In this document: in pieces, positions 24,928 through 33,380 of the stretch
How the letters are laid out: each line of letters opens with the position of its first letter
Numbering within the stretch: position 1 is the first letter of the stretch
Assembly: GCA_000746015.1 (NCBI GenBank)
Contig: JQKK01000025.1
Coordinates: forward strand, 1-34,877
Origin: Lachnospiraceae bacterium MA2020
GTDB lineage: Bacteria > Bacillota > Clostridia > Lachnospirales > Lachnospiraceae
DNA: 34,877 bases
Direction: 5' to 3'
Made by a program: the position numbers and the translations under genes
Notes under the pieces: generated by a model
Seen by the model: only the letters and a program-made list of their open reading frames with translations
Databases searched by the model: none
Told to the model about the DNA's origin: nothing

Positions 24928-25693
24928 GATATCAGCCTTTCTTGAATCATTTTTGTCGGCAATTAAATATGCTCATGTAACTATAGAGCTTACAGCGATA
25001 TCCTTTGTGATAAGTCTTTTTTTAGGATTGATCATTGCTACGATAAGGCATTTCAAGGTGAAGGTATTATCACAGATTTTTGCAGCATTCATAACAATCT
25101 ATATGGGACTTCCGATGATGGTCGCAATTGTCTTATACAATCTGATATTTATGACCTGCTATCCAGATATCGCTCTTAAGCTGCATATTAATATTCCGAT
25201 AAGTGAGATCAATCCGATATTTATTGGTTATTTTGCTTTGATAATGGGCTATACCTGTATCTTAAGCGAATCGATCAGAGGTGCATACAGAGGAGTTGCC
25301 AACGTACAGTTTGAAGCGGGCTACAGTATAGGGATGACTAAATTGCAGACGCTCAGAAGAATTATCCTGCCGCAGATGGTTCCGATACTCTTACCGGGAA
25401 TGCAAAATTCTCTGATAGGTCTTTTGAAGGCATCAAACCTTGTAAGTGCTATTTCAATCATAGAAATAATGAATGGTGCGTTACTTCCTAGTGTCAGATA
25501 TTATAGCTACCTGGAAGGATACGTTGCTGCCGCTCTTGTGTATTGGATAATCGGCGCGACAATTGAGATACTTGCTCACTACCTTGAAGGAAGGGTGGGA
25601 AATTACAACAAAAAGTCCGAGTATAAAACCGGTAGGACGGAGGAATCTATTGATAGAATTAAAAGGAGTGAAGAAAAGCTTTGGCAAGCATGA
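24917..25693 (+). CDS. Amino-acid/cystine-type ABC permease 2
   Basis: A 258-residue permease of the same family, with [29 protein letters not shown] as EAA loop and [18 protein letters not shown] in place of the usual RGTP motif. ATG 24917 follows AAGGAAGGTG and overlaps the first permease by 11 bases; an upstream TTG at 24896 is not needed. The last 30 residues are a charged cytoplasmic tail coded over the start of the ATPase gene. Confidence 0.87.
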   Translation: MVFKISAFLESFLSAIKYAHVTIELTAISFVISLFLGLIIATIRHFKVKVLSQIFAAFITIYMGLPMMVAIVLYNLIFMTCYPDIALKLHINIPISEINPIFIGYFALIMGYTCILSESIRGAYRGVANVQFEAGYSIGMTKLQTLRRIILPQMVPILLPGMQNSLIGLLKASNLVSAISIIEIMNGALLPSVRYYSYLEGYVAAALVYWIIGATIEILAHYLEGRVGNYNKKSEYKTGRTEESIDRIKRSEEKLWQA

Positions 25694-26405
25694 AGTCTTA
25701 AAAGACGTTTCAATAAAAGTTGAAGAAGGTGAAGTTGTAGTAATTTTGGGAGCAAGTGGCTCAGGAAAAACAACTTTTCTCAGATGCATTAATTTTCTTG
25801 AAAAAGCAGACGAAGGAACTATGCAGTTTGGAGATAAAACTATTGATTTTAAGACTGCAAAAAAAAATGAAATACTGCATGTAAGAAGGCATTCTGCTTT
25901 TGTATTCCAAAATTACGGACTTTTTGCAAATAAGACTGCGCTGCAGAATGTAATGGAAGGACTGACTCAGGTTCAGAAAAAATCTAAGGCAGAAGCAGAA
26001 AAGATAGCAAAAGAGACGTTGGATTGGGTAGGACTTTCTGACAGATATGATTATTATCCGTCACAGCTTTCCGGAGGTCAGCAGCAGAGAGTCGGTATTG
26101 CAAGAGCTATAGCGCTGAAACCGGAAGTGATACTTTTTGATGAGCCTACGTCAGCACTTGATCCGGAGCTTGTGGGAGAGGTCCTTGATCTTATAAAGAA
26201 GGTTGCTCAGATGGGCATCACTATGCTGGTTGTGACACATGAAATGTCATTTGCCCAGGATGTTGCTGATAAGGTTATTTTTATGGATGCCGGAGTGGTC
26301 GTAGAAGAAGGAAAGCCTGATGAAATATTCGTCAATCCGAAAGAAGAGAGGACGAGACAGTTTTTATCAAGAATTATTTCATTGGAGCCTATGTACAATA
26401 TTTAA
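25650..26405 (+). CDS. Amino-acid/cystine-type ABC ATP-binding protein
   Basis: A 251-residue ATPase: Walker [10 protein letters not shown] (34-42), signature [14 protein letters not shown], Walker [14 protein letters not shown], switch VVTHEMSFA. It matches the GlnQ/TcyN polar amino-acid class. The frame is open from 25563, but the family start is at TTG 25650, with GGAGG at 25639-25643 six bases upstream; this overlaps the permease by 44 bases. It completes a transporter for amino acids, cystine or related sulfur amino acids; the substrate is not proven. Confidence 0.88.
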   Translation: MIELKGVKKSFGKHEVLKDVSIKVEEGEVVVILGASGSGKTTFLRCINFLEKADEGTMQFGDKTIDFKTAKKNEILHVRRHSAFVFQNYGLFANKTALQNVMEGLTQVQKKSKAEAEKIAKETLDWVGLSDRYDYYPSQLSGGQQQRVGIARAIALKPEVILFDEPTSALDPELVGEVLDLIKKVAQMGITMLVVTHEMSFAQDVADKVIFMDAGVVVEEGKPDEIFVNPKEERTRQFLSRIISLEPMYNI

Positions 26406-26421
26406 AATTTAAGGAGAGATC

Positions 26422-27867
26422 ATGGTTAAGTATTCGGGTGTCAGAGAAAGCAGGCCGGGAAGAATAAATGATTTAGGGACAACCGGTGCACAAGCTGAAG
26501 AAAACTATAAAAAGGGTTGCTTAAAAAGAGCCGACAGAAGTTTTGCCCAAGGGCTGCAGTGTCAGCAGATAAACAGTATGGCGGCACTTATGTCTCTTGA
26601 AGATGCGGTGTTTATTTCTCACTCACCGCAAGGGTGTGTAGGCTGCACGACTATGGCAGTGGACATGTATAGAGTCGGACAGTATCACAGAGGCATTAAG
26701 AATATCAAAAATCCAAGGATAATCGTTACTAACATTGACCAGAAAAGTGCCGTGTTCGGAGGAGAAAAGAAGCTTAGGGATTCAGTTAAAAAAGCCGTTG
26801 AGCGATATGCTCCGAAGCTTATATTTATATATGCGTCATGTGCATCAGGTATTATAGGAGATGATATTGACGCAATTGCGGGAGATCTGCAGACAGAGTA
26901 TCCTGATACGATAATTATTCCTATCCATTGTGAAGGCTTTAAGTCAAAGATATGCGCATCCGGTTTTGATGCCGCGTTTCTTTCTATCAACAAATACATA
27001 CTTAAAGGGGAAAAAATCGACAAAGAGGAAAATCTTGTAAATCTTTTTGCGCCTACGACAGTAAGCTACGCAGATCAGAAGGAAATGGAAAGAATGCTTA
27101 CACGCCTTGGAGCTAAGGTAAATTATATTCCTTTTTACAGCTCACTGGAAAAAATACGTAAGATACCGGCAGCAATCGCATCAACCTCAATTTGTAAAGT
27201 TTTTGCAGATGAATTTATGAAAACACTTTTGGAGGATTACGAGATTCCATATTCGCATACTGTAATGCCTATCGGTATCAGAAACACAGATAAGTGGTAC
27301 AGAGGTATTGCTAAGATACTTCATAAAGAGGATGAAGTCGAGGAGATCATTGCAAAGGAGCATGAGCGTATCGAGCCGCTTATTGCAAGCTTAAGAGCGA
27401 GACTTCAGGGTAAAAGAGTATTTATCTGTGGAGGAACAGGCAGATCCTTTGCGGCTGCAGCTTTGATAGATGATTTTGGTATGGAGCTTGTCGGACTGGA
27501 GACACCAACCTATGATGATGATGCTCAGGTAGATATCGAGTATTTAAATGGAATACATAAAAACTTTGTTTTGGATATTGCAAATATGCAGCCTTTTGAG
27601 CAGGTAAACCTTGTCAATAAGCTTAAGCCGGATGCTTTTATCGGTGTGCCTGAATGGGCAGCAAAGCTTGGAATACCTACTACGCATGTTCTTGACGGAA
27701 AGAGGCCGACAATGGGATATGACGGATTGCTGTTTCTCGGAAATAAGATCGCGGATCAGCTGCAAAATCCGGGATTCAATAAGAAGCTTGCGAAACATGT
27801 TCGTCTGCCATATAAGGATTCATGGTACTCAGAAGATGCTTTTAAATACATTACAGGAAGGGATTAA
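26422..27867 (+). CDS. NifD-like alpha subunit 2, non-canonical nitrogenase-like reductase
   Basis: A 481-residue alpha subunit, clearly diverged from the first. P-cluster-type cysteines: Cys47 (LQCQQINS), Cys72 (SHSPQGC), Cys140 (YASCASGIIGDD); spacing 47 to 72 equals that of NifE and of subunit 1. Cys258 (STSICKVF) lies 12 residues before EDYEIPY and aligns with cofactor ligand alpha-Cys275. In CEGFKSKICASGFD the alpha-Gln191 position is Cys178 and alpha-His195 is Phe182; the alpha-His442 position after LGIP is Leu424. Thus it too holds a NifB-type cofactor but not the N2 pocket. AAGGAGAG precedes ATG. It has no own NifH or NifB and must borrow those from the first operon. Enzyme or scaffold role is unresolved. 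Confidence 0.87.
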   Translation: MVKYSGVRESRPGRINDLGTTGAQAEENYKKGCLKRADRSFAQGLQCQQINSMAALMSLEDAVFISHSPQGCVGCTTMAVDMYRVGQYHRGIKNIKNPRIIVTNIDQKSAVFGGEKKLRDSVKKAVERYAPKLIFIYASCASGIIGDDIDAIAGDLQTEYPDTIIIPIHCEGFKSKICASGFDAAFLSINKYILKGEKIDKEENLVNLFAPTTVSYADQKEMERMLTRLGAKVNYIPFYSSLEKIRKIPAAIASTSICKVFADEFMKTLLEDYEIPYSHTVMPIGIRNTDKWYRGIAKILHKEDEVEEIIAKEHERIEPLIASLRARLQGKRVFICGGTGRSFAAAALIDDFGMELVGLETPTYDDDAQVDIEYLNGIHKNFVLDIANMQPFEQVNLVNKLKPDAFIGVPEWAAKLGIPTTHVLDGKRPTMGYDGLLFLGNKIADQLQNPGFNKKLAKHVRLPYKDSWYSEDAFKYITGRD

Positions 27868-27869
27868 TT

Positions 27870-29159
27870 ATGTCTGAAATTATGGAAAATCCAAAAGGCG
27901 GATGCGTGCTTGCAGGCATAAATTCCGTCTTGGGTGCAATAGATAAAGTATGTCCGATATATCATTCGGGTCCTGGATGCTGTATGCAGTCAACTGCTGC
28001 GGATCAGGGACAGTCAGGTCACAAGAGTTCATGCTTTGTAAGCAGCGTGTCGATACCTTCAAGCAACATGCTTGAAAAGGAAGTCGTTTTTGGAGGTTTG
28101 GACAAGCTTAGAAGCACTATCAAAGGTTCGCTGGAGATCGTAGATGCTGATGCGTATTTTGTACTGACAGGATGCACAGCCGGAATAATCGGTGATGATG
28201 TTGTAAGTGTTGCTGAGGAATATAGAGCAGACGGACATGAAGTATATGCTATAGACACACCGGGTTTTGCCGGTGACAGCAACCTTGGATATGAGATAGT
28301 ATGGAATAATTTTATAGATAATATCATTGAAGAGCCAACTGAGAAAGATGAAAGGCTTGTAAATATTTTTGGTATAATTCCATATCACGATCCTTTCTGG
28401 AGTGGAACGCTGGAGGAAATCGACAGGATATTGTCAGGTCTTGGCTTAAAAGTAAATACATTTTTCACTAAGCATCAAAATATCGATACTATAAGAAAAT
28501 GCTCTAATGCAGCATTGAATATTATAGTAAATCCTTGGCTTTTCAAAGGAACTGCTGAGAAATTCGAGGAAAAGTTTGGTGTTCGTTCTTTAAGAATACC
28601 GGGTCTTTTTATAGGAGCAAGTGACACGACTGAATTTGTCAGGAGAGTTGCAGAGGCATTAAATCTGGATAAAGCTGAAGTAGACAGATATATCGATTCG
28701 GAAGAAGATTACGTATATAATTATCTCGCTCAGGCGATCGGTGTTGTGAGCTGGAAAAGATTTGCAGTAGTAGCTGATGCAAACAATGCTGTCGGAATCA
28801 CAAGATATCTTGCAAATGATTACAGTTTTACACCTGTTTTAGTGATCATATCAGAGCCGATATTCAGACCACAAGATAAAGAAAGGATCATATCGGAGAT
28901 AAGCAGGCTTGAATATGCTGAGCCGCCAAGAGTAGTATTTGCAACAGACCAGTATGAGATAAACAGGGAGATACGAGAGGAAAAAAAGGAGATTACCTTG
29001 CTCCTCGGCAGCAGTAATGAAAGGGAGATAGCCATTGAAAAGGATATCCAGTTCATCCTTGCTTCATTCCCGATGAACGAGAGACTTGTATTTAACAGAA
29101 CATATGCCGGATATAGAGGAAGTCTTACGTTTACTGAGGATATATACGACAACAACTAA
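27870..29159 (+). CDS. NifK-like beta subunit 2, non-canonical nitrogenase-like reductase
   Basis: A 429-residue beta subunit, again with a short N-terminus: Cys12 (KGGCVLAGINS), Cys37 in HSGPGCC (with Cys38 beside it) and Cys102 (VLTGCTAGIIGDD) match the three beta P-cluster ligands. Three cysteines argue against a NifN-like scaffold. Extra Cys28 and Cys55 are near the cluster region. GGAAGG is 8 bases before ATG, two bases after the D stop, so D and K are tightly coupled. Ends the second operon. Confidence 0.87.
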   Translation: MSEIMENPKGGCVLAGINSVLGAIDKVCPIYHSGPGCCMQSTAADQGQSGHKSSCFVSSVSIPSSNMLEKEVVFGGLDKLRSTIKGSLEIVDADAYFVLTGCTAGIIGDDVVSVAEEYRADGHEVYAIDTPGFAGDSNLGYEIVWNNFIDNIIEEPTEKDERLVNIFGIIPYHDPFWSGTLEEIDRILSGLGLKVNTFFTKHQNIDTIRKCSNAALNIIVNPWLFKGTAEKFEEKFGVRSLRIPGLFIGASDTTEFVRRVAEALNLDKAEVDRYIDSEEDYVYNYLAQAIGVVSWKRFAVVADANNAVGITRYLANDYSFTPVLVIISEPIFRPQDKERIISEISRLEYAEPPRVVFATDQYEINREIREEKKEITLLLGSSNEREIAIEKDIQFILASFPMNERLVFNRTYAGYRGSLTFTEDIYDNN

Positions 29160-29170
29160 AATAGATAATG

Positions 29171-29213
29171 TATGCCCTGCTAGATTTGTAAGTTATAGCA
29201 GGGCATATATTTT
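29171..29213 (+). terminator. Terminator ending the second nitrogenase-like operon
   Basis: Perfect 12-bp stem, TATGCCCTGCTA at 29171-29182 against TAGCAGGGCATA at 29196-29207, then TATTTTAT. It closes the nitrogenase-like locus 11 bases after the last stop. Confidence 0.88.
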
Positions 29214-29384
29214 ATACGGATATGAGATGAAAAGCTTGATTTTTGTCAGATTGTTTTGTTCGGTTAAGAGCGTACTCAAAGTCATGCGGTGCACGGATGC
29301 ACCGGTATCTTTAGCAGTTTTGGTGTTTTATGAGCCATATCATATCAGAGTGCGAAATGGCTGGCAATATATATTATGAAAATA

Positions 29385-30287
29385 TCAGAACAGTTTGTCT
29401 GCAATTTCTCTCAGTGTGAGAGAAGTCTGCTCATATGTTACATCATCAGAGATCAGCGTTTTGGTGATGTTGTCGTAGTCGCTCTTATAGAATTCTTTAT
29501 CCAAAAATTCATTGATGATCGATTTTATATCTATGCCTTCTTTTGCGGAAGGACAGATAGGAAGCTGTAATCGATGCTCGCGAACCTGCTGTATAAGATC
29601 CATAAATGAATCATCAACTTTAATGGTCGGATAGAGCATATGAAGATCATACAGGTGTCTTGAGAAACGCTTCGTTTTATCTTCCATATAGTAATCGCAG
29701 AGGGCATATATCTTATCAATGAATGTCCGGCTGACGGATTGCACTTTCATTGAAAATGGTTCAAGACCGTAATCGGTGATAATATCCGGCGCAGAATCTT
29801 TTATCGCTCCGTAGATGATCGAGTCAACATCTCTTTCCTCGGTAGGGAAGGAATAGGAGACAAGAGCTGTTTCCAGTTTTACTCCGGGCATGATACCTTC
29901 CACCGGATATTCACTTGCAGGCTGATAGCCAAAGAGGTAATAGTTGTAATCCTTATCGCTTTCGATACTATTCCAGTTCTCAATCGGCATACACAGCTCA
30001 TCACTGATCGGTTTGAGAATTTTGTATTTGAGCTTTTTTCTCCGGGACTCACCGATATGTTCGGAAAATGTGATATCAATATCCTCGGAAAATCTGTTGA
30101 TCAGGTGGAAGCACTTTGATAAGGAAGTTCCACCCTTGAACACTATGTCGGGATTGCTCTTTGCAAGCAGCTTTAAGATCATGGTAACGTAGTAATCCTT
30201 TTCTATGATGGATTCTGCAATGCCTGTCTGTGCGTTGGTTTCCGTTATGACCTCGGTGAAGAGATCCTTATCGTTATGCAAGTACAT
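29385..30287 (-). CDS. AbiEii/AbiGii-type nucleotidyltransferase toxin
   Basis: A 300-residue nucleotidyltransferase of the type IV toxin-antitoxin/abortive-infection class. The core motif is VFKGGTSLSKCFHLINRFSEDIDITFSEH (GGTSLSK and SEDIDI are the nucleotide and metal sites, residues about 51-72); FSRHLYDLHML is the family's C-terminal helix motif. AbiEii adds nucleotides to RNA or tRNA, stalling growth on phage infection. Its ATG overlaps the upstream antitoxin gene by 14 bases, the normal order. Probably functional. Confidence 0.87.
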   Translation of the reverse strand: MYLHNDKDLFTEVITETNAQTGIAESIIEKDYYVTMILKLLAKSNPDIVFKGGTSLSKCFHLINRFSEDIDITFSEHIGESRRKKLKYKILKPISDELCMPIENWNSIESDKDYNYYLFGYQPASEYPVEGIMPGVKLETALVSYSFPTEERDVDSIIYGAIKDSAPDIITDYGLEPFSMKVQSVSRTFIDKIYALCDYYMEDKTKRFSRHLYDLHMLYPTIKVDDSFMDLIQQVREHRLQLPICPSAKEGIDIKSIINEFLDKEFYKSDYDNITKTLISDDVTYEQTSLTLREIADKLF

Positions 30288-30897
30288 GATCTAACCTCAT
30301 TTCATAGTAATACCGAAAAGTTGAATCAGGGTATCTTCTAATATACTGGTCAACATCGTCTCTTGTAATATGGTTCGCAAGAGAATATTTTTTAATCTTT
30401 TCTCTTGCTTCATCATAATCGCTGTCAAGGTATGAGTCCAGATTTTTTAATAATTCTAAAAGCTGGAGAACCTTAACATTTTCATCGGAGATGGGGACAT
30501 TCGTCTTTCTGACGATGAAGGACTGTTTGCCGATCATCACTTCCCTTACGATGGCAGCTATATTATTGCTGACGATTTCCTTCTTCATCGGAACCTGTAA
30601 AGACAGTCCGATGATGTTGGCAAAGGTGCTGCCGGAATAATAACCGTCCGTCCTTCCGCCACGGGAGATGTACTTATATCTGGCAACCGTTTCGGGAGTC
30701 GGACCTGCGGATGAACTAAAGCGGGTCTTTTTCGGAATATAATATATCCCTTTTTCATATCTCACGATTTTACAGGCGTCAGCAAGAGTTTTAATCTGCT
30801 GGCGAAAGTTGTCACGTCGCATTCCCTCTATGTGAATATCATCGAGGAAGATCGGTTCCCCGTCCTTGTAATGTTCTTTCAAATATTCAAAAAGCAT
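30274..30897 (-). CDS. AbiEi-like (DUF6088-type) antitoxin and regulator
   Basis: A 207-residue protein encoded just ahead of the AbiEii-type toxin. Residues 1-60 look like a winged helix (MLFEYLKEHYKDG, RRDNFRQQIKTLADACKIVRYEKGIYYIPKK), and the rest like the AbiEi antitoxin body (YISRGGRTDGYYSGSTFANIIGLSLQVP). AAGGAGCAG precedes ATG on the minus strand. Antitoxins of this class repress their own promoter; direct repeats TACATAAT at 30922-30929 and 30941-30948 in the upstream region are candidate sites. Type IV systems do not need direct toxin contact. Confidence 0.8.
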   Translation of the reverse strand: MLFEYLKEHYKDGEPIFLDDIHIEGMRRDNFRQQIKTLADACKIVRYEKGIYYIPKKTRFSSSAGPTPETVARYKYISRGGRTDGYYSGSTFANIIGLSLQVPMKKEIVSNNIAAIVREVMIGKQSFIVRKTNVPISDENVKVLQLLELLKNLDSYLDSDYDEAREKIKKYSLANHITRDDVDQYIRRYPDSTFRYYYEMRLDHVLA

Positions 30898-30957
30898 AGA
30901 CTGCTCCTTATAAAATCACGCTACATAATATATAATATGATACATAATGAATTATAA
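30898..30957 (-). promoter_or_regulatory. Upstream region of the AbiE pair with TACATAAT repeats
   Basis: AT-rich control region. TACATAAT appears at 30922-30929 and 30941-30948 (19 bases apart); on the minus strand they read ATTATGTA. Plausible autoregulatory sites for the AbiEi-like protein. No clear -35/-10 pair is claimed. Confidence 0.35.
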
Positions 30958-31194
30958 GGCATAAAAAATCGCAAGTCAACCCCTAATGAAACCATATCGG
31001 TGGACCCAGATGCTGTGATTTGCTGGGTGGGTAATGGTCATTGTGATCCGAGAGCAGCGGCTGATGTTTCATGGAAGAATATAATTGGACAGCATTCTGG
31101 TGAATCATATCAATTTGAATGGGCGGGGAATACAGGTGTGACAGTAATACAACCAAGTGAGAGAAAAGGCGGTATTAAGGTAAGTATGGACTAA
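30958..31194 (+). pseudogene. 5'-truncated remnant of an AIM24-family protein
   Basis: The frame opens after TAA at 30955-30957 with no good start; GTG 31000 lacks a ribosome site. The residues ISVDPDAVICWVGNGHCDP... SGESYQFEWAGNTGVTVIQPSER look like the C-terminal end of AIM24 (TIGR00266) proteins, which end in a strand pair around SGE...F.G.G.V.VQ. The N-terminal two thirds is absent upstream, where the AbiE module now begins. I read this as a gene cut by arrival of the AbiE module or by deletion. Alternative: a small novel ORF. Confidence 0.5.
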
Positions 31195-31261
31195 TATGAA
31201 ATACACATATTTATAATTTTTGTTTGCATATTAGTACATTTTATGAGATACTATATCCATT

Positions 31262-32026
31262 ATGGTTGATAAGATTATTTCATTTATACCGCTGATCTGT
31301 GTTTTGATCATAGTCGGTCTTGTAATTGGTGTAGTATTTTACGTAAGAAACAAGTTAAGGATGCTTTCGAGGAACATTTTCGGAACAGAATCGCTGGTAG
31401 AGGGATACAATAGGCAAAAAGATCGCCTTTCGGTAGAGCCGAAGTCTGTTTCCGGAATGACTCGCCTTCTTGAGCCGCAGATCAGGAGTGATTTTCCTGA
31501 CTTCAACTGGGAGCAGTTTAAGGCTAAGGCAGAAAACATGCTCAGGTCTGTTTTTGTTTCAATAGATACAGGAAACATTGATAAACTTTGCGAAGCTTCC
31601 AATGATATCCGTGATCAGGTAAGAAATAAGATCGAGATGAATGCCTCTGAAGGGATATCAGAGTATTTTGAAAATGTAACAATACATCAGACAGAGATAA
31701 CCCGATACGAAAAGGCTGGCGGAAAGTGTATAATTACGTTCCAGAGTGCCATCGGTTATAAGCATTATGCTGAGAAAAACGGTATTGTCACAGATGGCGA
31801 CAAGGATCGTCTGACACAGACAAAATATAATGTCGAGCTGATGTATATTCAAGATATAACTAAAGTAACAGGTGAAGCTGTCGGGGTGAGATGTCCAAAC
31901 TGTGGAGCACCTATTACAAATCTCGGAGCAAAGTTTTGTGAATACTGCGGAGGAGCTGTTATTCCTGTTGATGTAAAAGTGTGGACACTTAGCAAATATT
32001 ATGAGGCTGTGCGTCAGTCTATTTAG
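31262..32026 (+). CDS. Membrane-anchored Tim44-like protein with C-terminal zinc ribbon
   Basis: A 254-residue protein: one N-terminal membrane helix (IISFIPLICVLIIVGLVIGVVFYV), a Tim44-like/NTF2-type domain (residues about 75-205: LEPQIRSDFPDFNWEQFKAKAENMLRSVFVSI...), and a zinc ribbon at the end (RCPNCGAPITNLG..FCEYCGGAV). Such proteins commonly sit beside AIM24-type genes in Firmicutes, which supports the reading of the remnant just upstream. Function is unknown, perhaps membrane protein quality control. No strong ribosome site is obvious before ATG 31262. Confidence 0.75.
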   Translation: MVDKIISFIPLICVLIIVGLVIGVVFYVRNKLRMLSRNIFGTESLVEGYNRQKDRLSVEPKSVSGMTRLLEPQIRSDFPDFNWEQFKAKAENMLRSVFVSIDTGNIDKLCEASNDIRDQVRNKIEMNASEGISEYFENVTIHQTEITRYEKAGGKCIITFQSAIGYKHYAEKNGIVTDGDKDRLTQTKYNVELMYIQDITKVTGEAVGVRCPNCGAPITNLGAKFCEYCGGAVIPVDVKVWTLSKYYEAVRQSI

Positions 32027-32040
32027 AACAAATTATCATA

Positions 32041-32090
32041 AAGTCCCGTGCCTATGTGTTAGTTCATAGGTACGAGACTTATTGTTTTTT
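32041..32090 (+). terminator. Terminator between the Tim44-like gene and convergent secreted-protein gene
   Basis: A 16-bp stem, AAGTCCCGTGCCTATG at 32041-32056 against CATAGGTACGAGACTT at 32065-32080 with two G-T pairs, then a T run. Its right arm overlaps the last codons of the leftward gene (stop at 32059), so it doubles as coding sequence. Confidence 0.85.
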
Positions 32091-33240
32091 TGTGCTTTTT
32101 AAAATTTTTGACGTTCAATGCGGCAAACCAGACCTTTTTATTGTTATCCACAAAACCTGCAGTACCGCAGTCAGCCCAAGTATAGTCTATCTTGTGTACA
32201 CTGGATTTAATGGATAAGCCAGTTGAAATACTGATTTTCTGCACGTCAGACTTATCTGCCGGATAATATAAGTTTACTCCATTCGCTAAAATCTCAACAG
32301 CGGGAGAGGCTTCTCTTACAAAAGGTTCCAGATCATCAATTCTTCTGACTATATTTCCTTTATTATCAATCAACAGAAGTATTCCCTTGTTATTTTCCGC
32401 AACTGCATTAACTGCGAAAAGCTGAAGATTTTTCAGATATACTACATTGTACATGTAATATTTGACTTTTTCGTTTACCGACATGGTTTTTAGTTTATTG
32501 TCGGCAGGGTTATACATTGCCATGCAGAGGCTTGAAACTTCTTCGTTGTCAAGATATCGCTGCCATACGAGCAGAGCCTCACTGTCTGACGCCGATAAAA
32601 CAGGCCACCAGTCTCTTGTTTTTTCTGACTCTGCGACCGGTATAGTCTTTTCATTTTCTCCATCGGAATCCATAGATGTTACATAAAGGTCATCGCCAGT
32701 CCCAAGATCATCAACTCCTCCACCATCTATCCATCCATCGCACCAAAATACTATATGGTGGTCTGAAGTGCTTGCTGCATGTCCCGAATGCCCGCCCATT
32801 GCAACTGTTGCAGGATATTTTTTGACTTTATGCATACGTTTGTCATATATGACAAAACGCTGACAGAGCTCATATTCTCCTGCGTCATTTCCATCTTCAA
32901 ATGTCACGATCATATTTCCGTCATCTGTGCAGGAACTGCTGGCAGGCTCCTGAGCTTCACGGGCCTTTATGATTCTCTTTACTTTCTTAATTTTTGGATC
33001 ATCCATATTTATTTTCATACGGTATACGTCATGAGTCCAACTGCCATCTTTGGCAACACCTTTTTTGAAAGCATCAGACCATACCAGATAGTTTTCATTT
33101 GCAGCAGGATTTTCCACAAAACTAATGCCGTGTGCATATTGGCGGTAATCTATGCTTTCAGCGTTAGCTACATTAGAAAATGAAATTATCGTTACTGATG
33201 CTATGATCGAAAATATAATTTTTTTACGTAAATCTATCAT
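32059..33240 (-). CDS. Secreted protein of unknown function, possibly beta-propeller
   Basis: A 393-residue exported protein. Residues 1-27 are a signal peptide (LRKKIIFSIIASVTIISFSNVANA, cleavage after ANA). The remainder has repeating beta-strand blades with short hydrophobic strands and turns (NENYLVWSD, DDLYVTSMDSDG, ALLVWQRYLD, NLQLFAVNAV, GILLLIDNKGNIV), as in six- or seven-bladed propellers of the TolB/YncE type. WCDGWIDGGGVDDLGTGDD is notable for Asp/Gly density and could bind metal. I do not recognise a family with certainty and claim no function. Confidence 0.65.
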   Translation of the reverse strand: MIDLRKKIIFSIIASVTIISFSNVANAESIDYRQYAHGISFVENPAANENYLVWSDAFKKGVAKDGSWTHDVYRMKINMDDPKIKKVKRIIKAREAQEPASSSCTDDGNMIVTFEDGNDAGEYELCQRFVIYDKRMHKVKKYPATVAMGGHSGHAASTSDHHIVFWCDGWIDGGGVDDLGTGDDLYVTSMDSDGENEKTIPVAESEKTRDWWPVLSASDSEALLVWQRYLDNEEVSSLCMAMYNPADNKLKTMSVNEKVKYYMYNVVYLKNLQLFAVNAVAENNKGILLLIDNKGNIVRRIDDLEPFVREASPAVEILANGVNLYYPADKSDVQKISISTGLSIKSSVHKIDYTWADCGTAGFVDNNKKVWFAALNVKNFKKHKKTISLVPMN

Positions 33241-33380
33241 TTACAGAGTATCCTTTTAACTATAAAATATTCATAAATCTTTTATTTTATATGATATCAA
33301 GAATTAAGGTGGTTTTTCAAGGAAATATCTATTTGTAAGTATAGGTGAAAAGTTTGATGCAAGGGGAATGGTGATTTACG

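Noticed and set aside
26422-29159. Second DK pair as NifEN scaffold
   Set aside because: The K-like partner has three cluster cysteines (12, 37, 102) where NifN normally has one, and the pair sits with its own transporter rather than beside nifB; not fully excluded without phylogeny.
29214-29384. Gap between terminator and AbiEii gene as an RNA gene or attachment site
   Set aside because: About 170 bases without a convincing hairpin, tRNA shape or direct repeat; only a short GTGCACGGATGCAC palindrome-like run was noted, too weak to call.
29086-29570. Open frames on the plus strand after the second K gene
   Set aside because: One overlaps the K gene end and the terminator, the other is antisense to the AbiEii toxin; no ribosome sites or family features.
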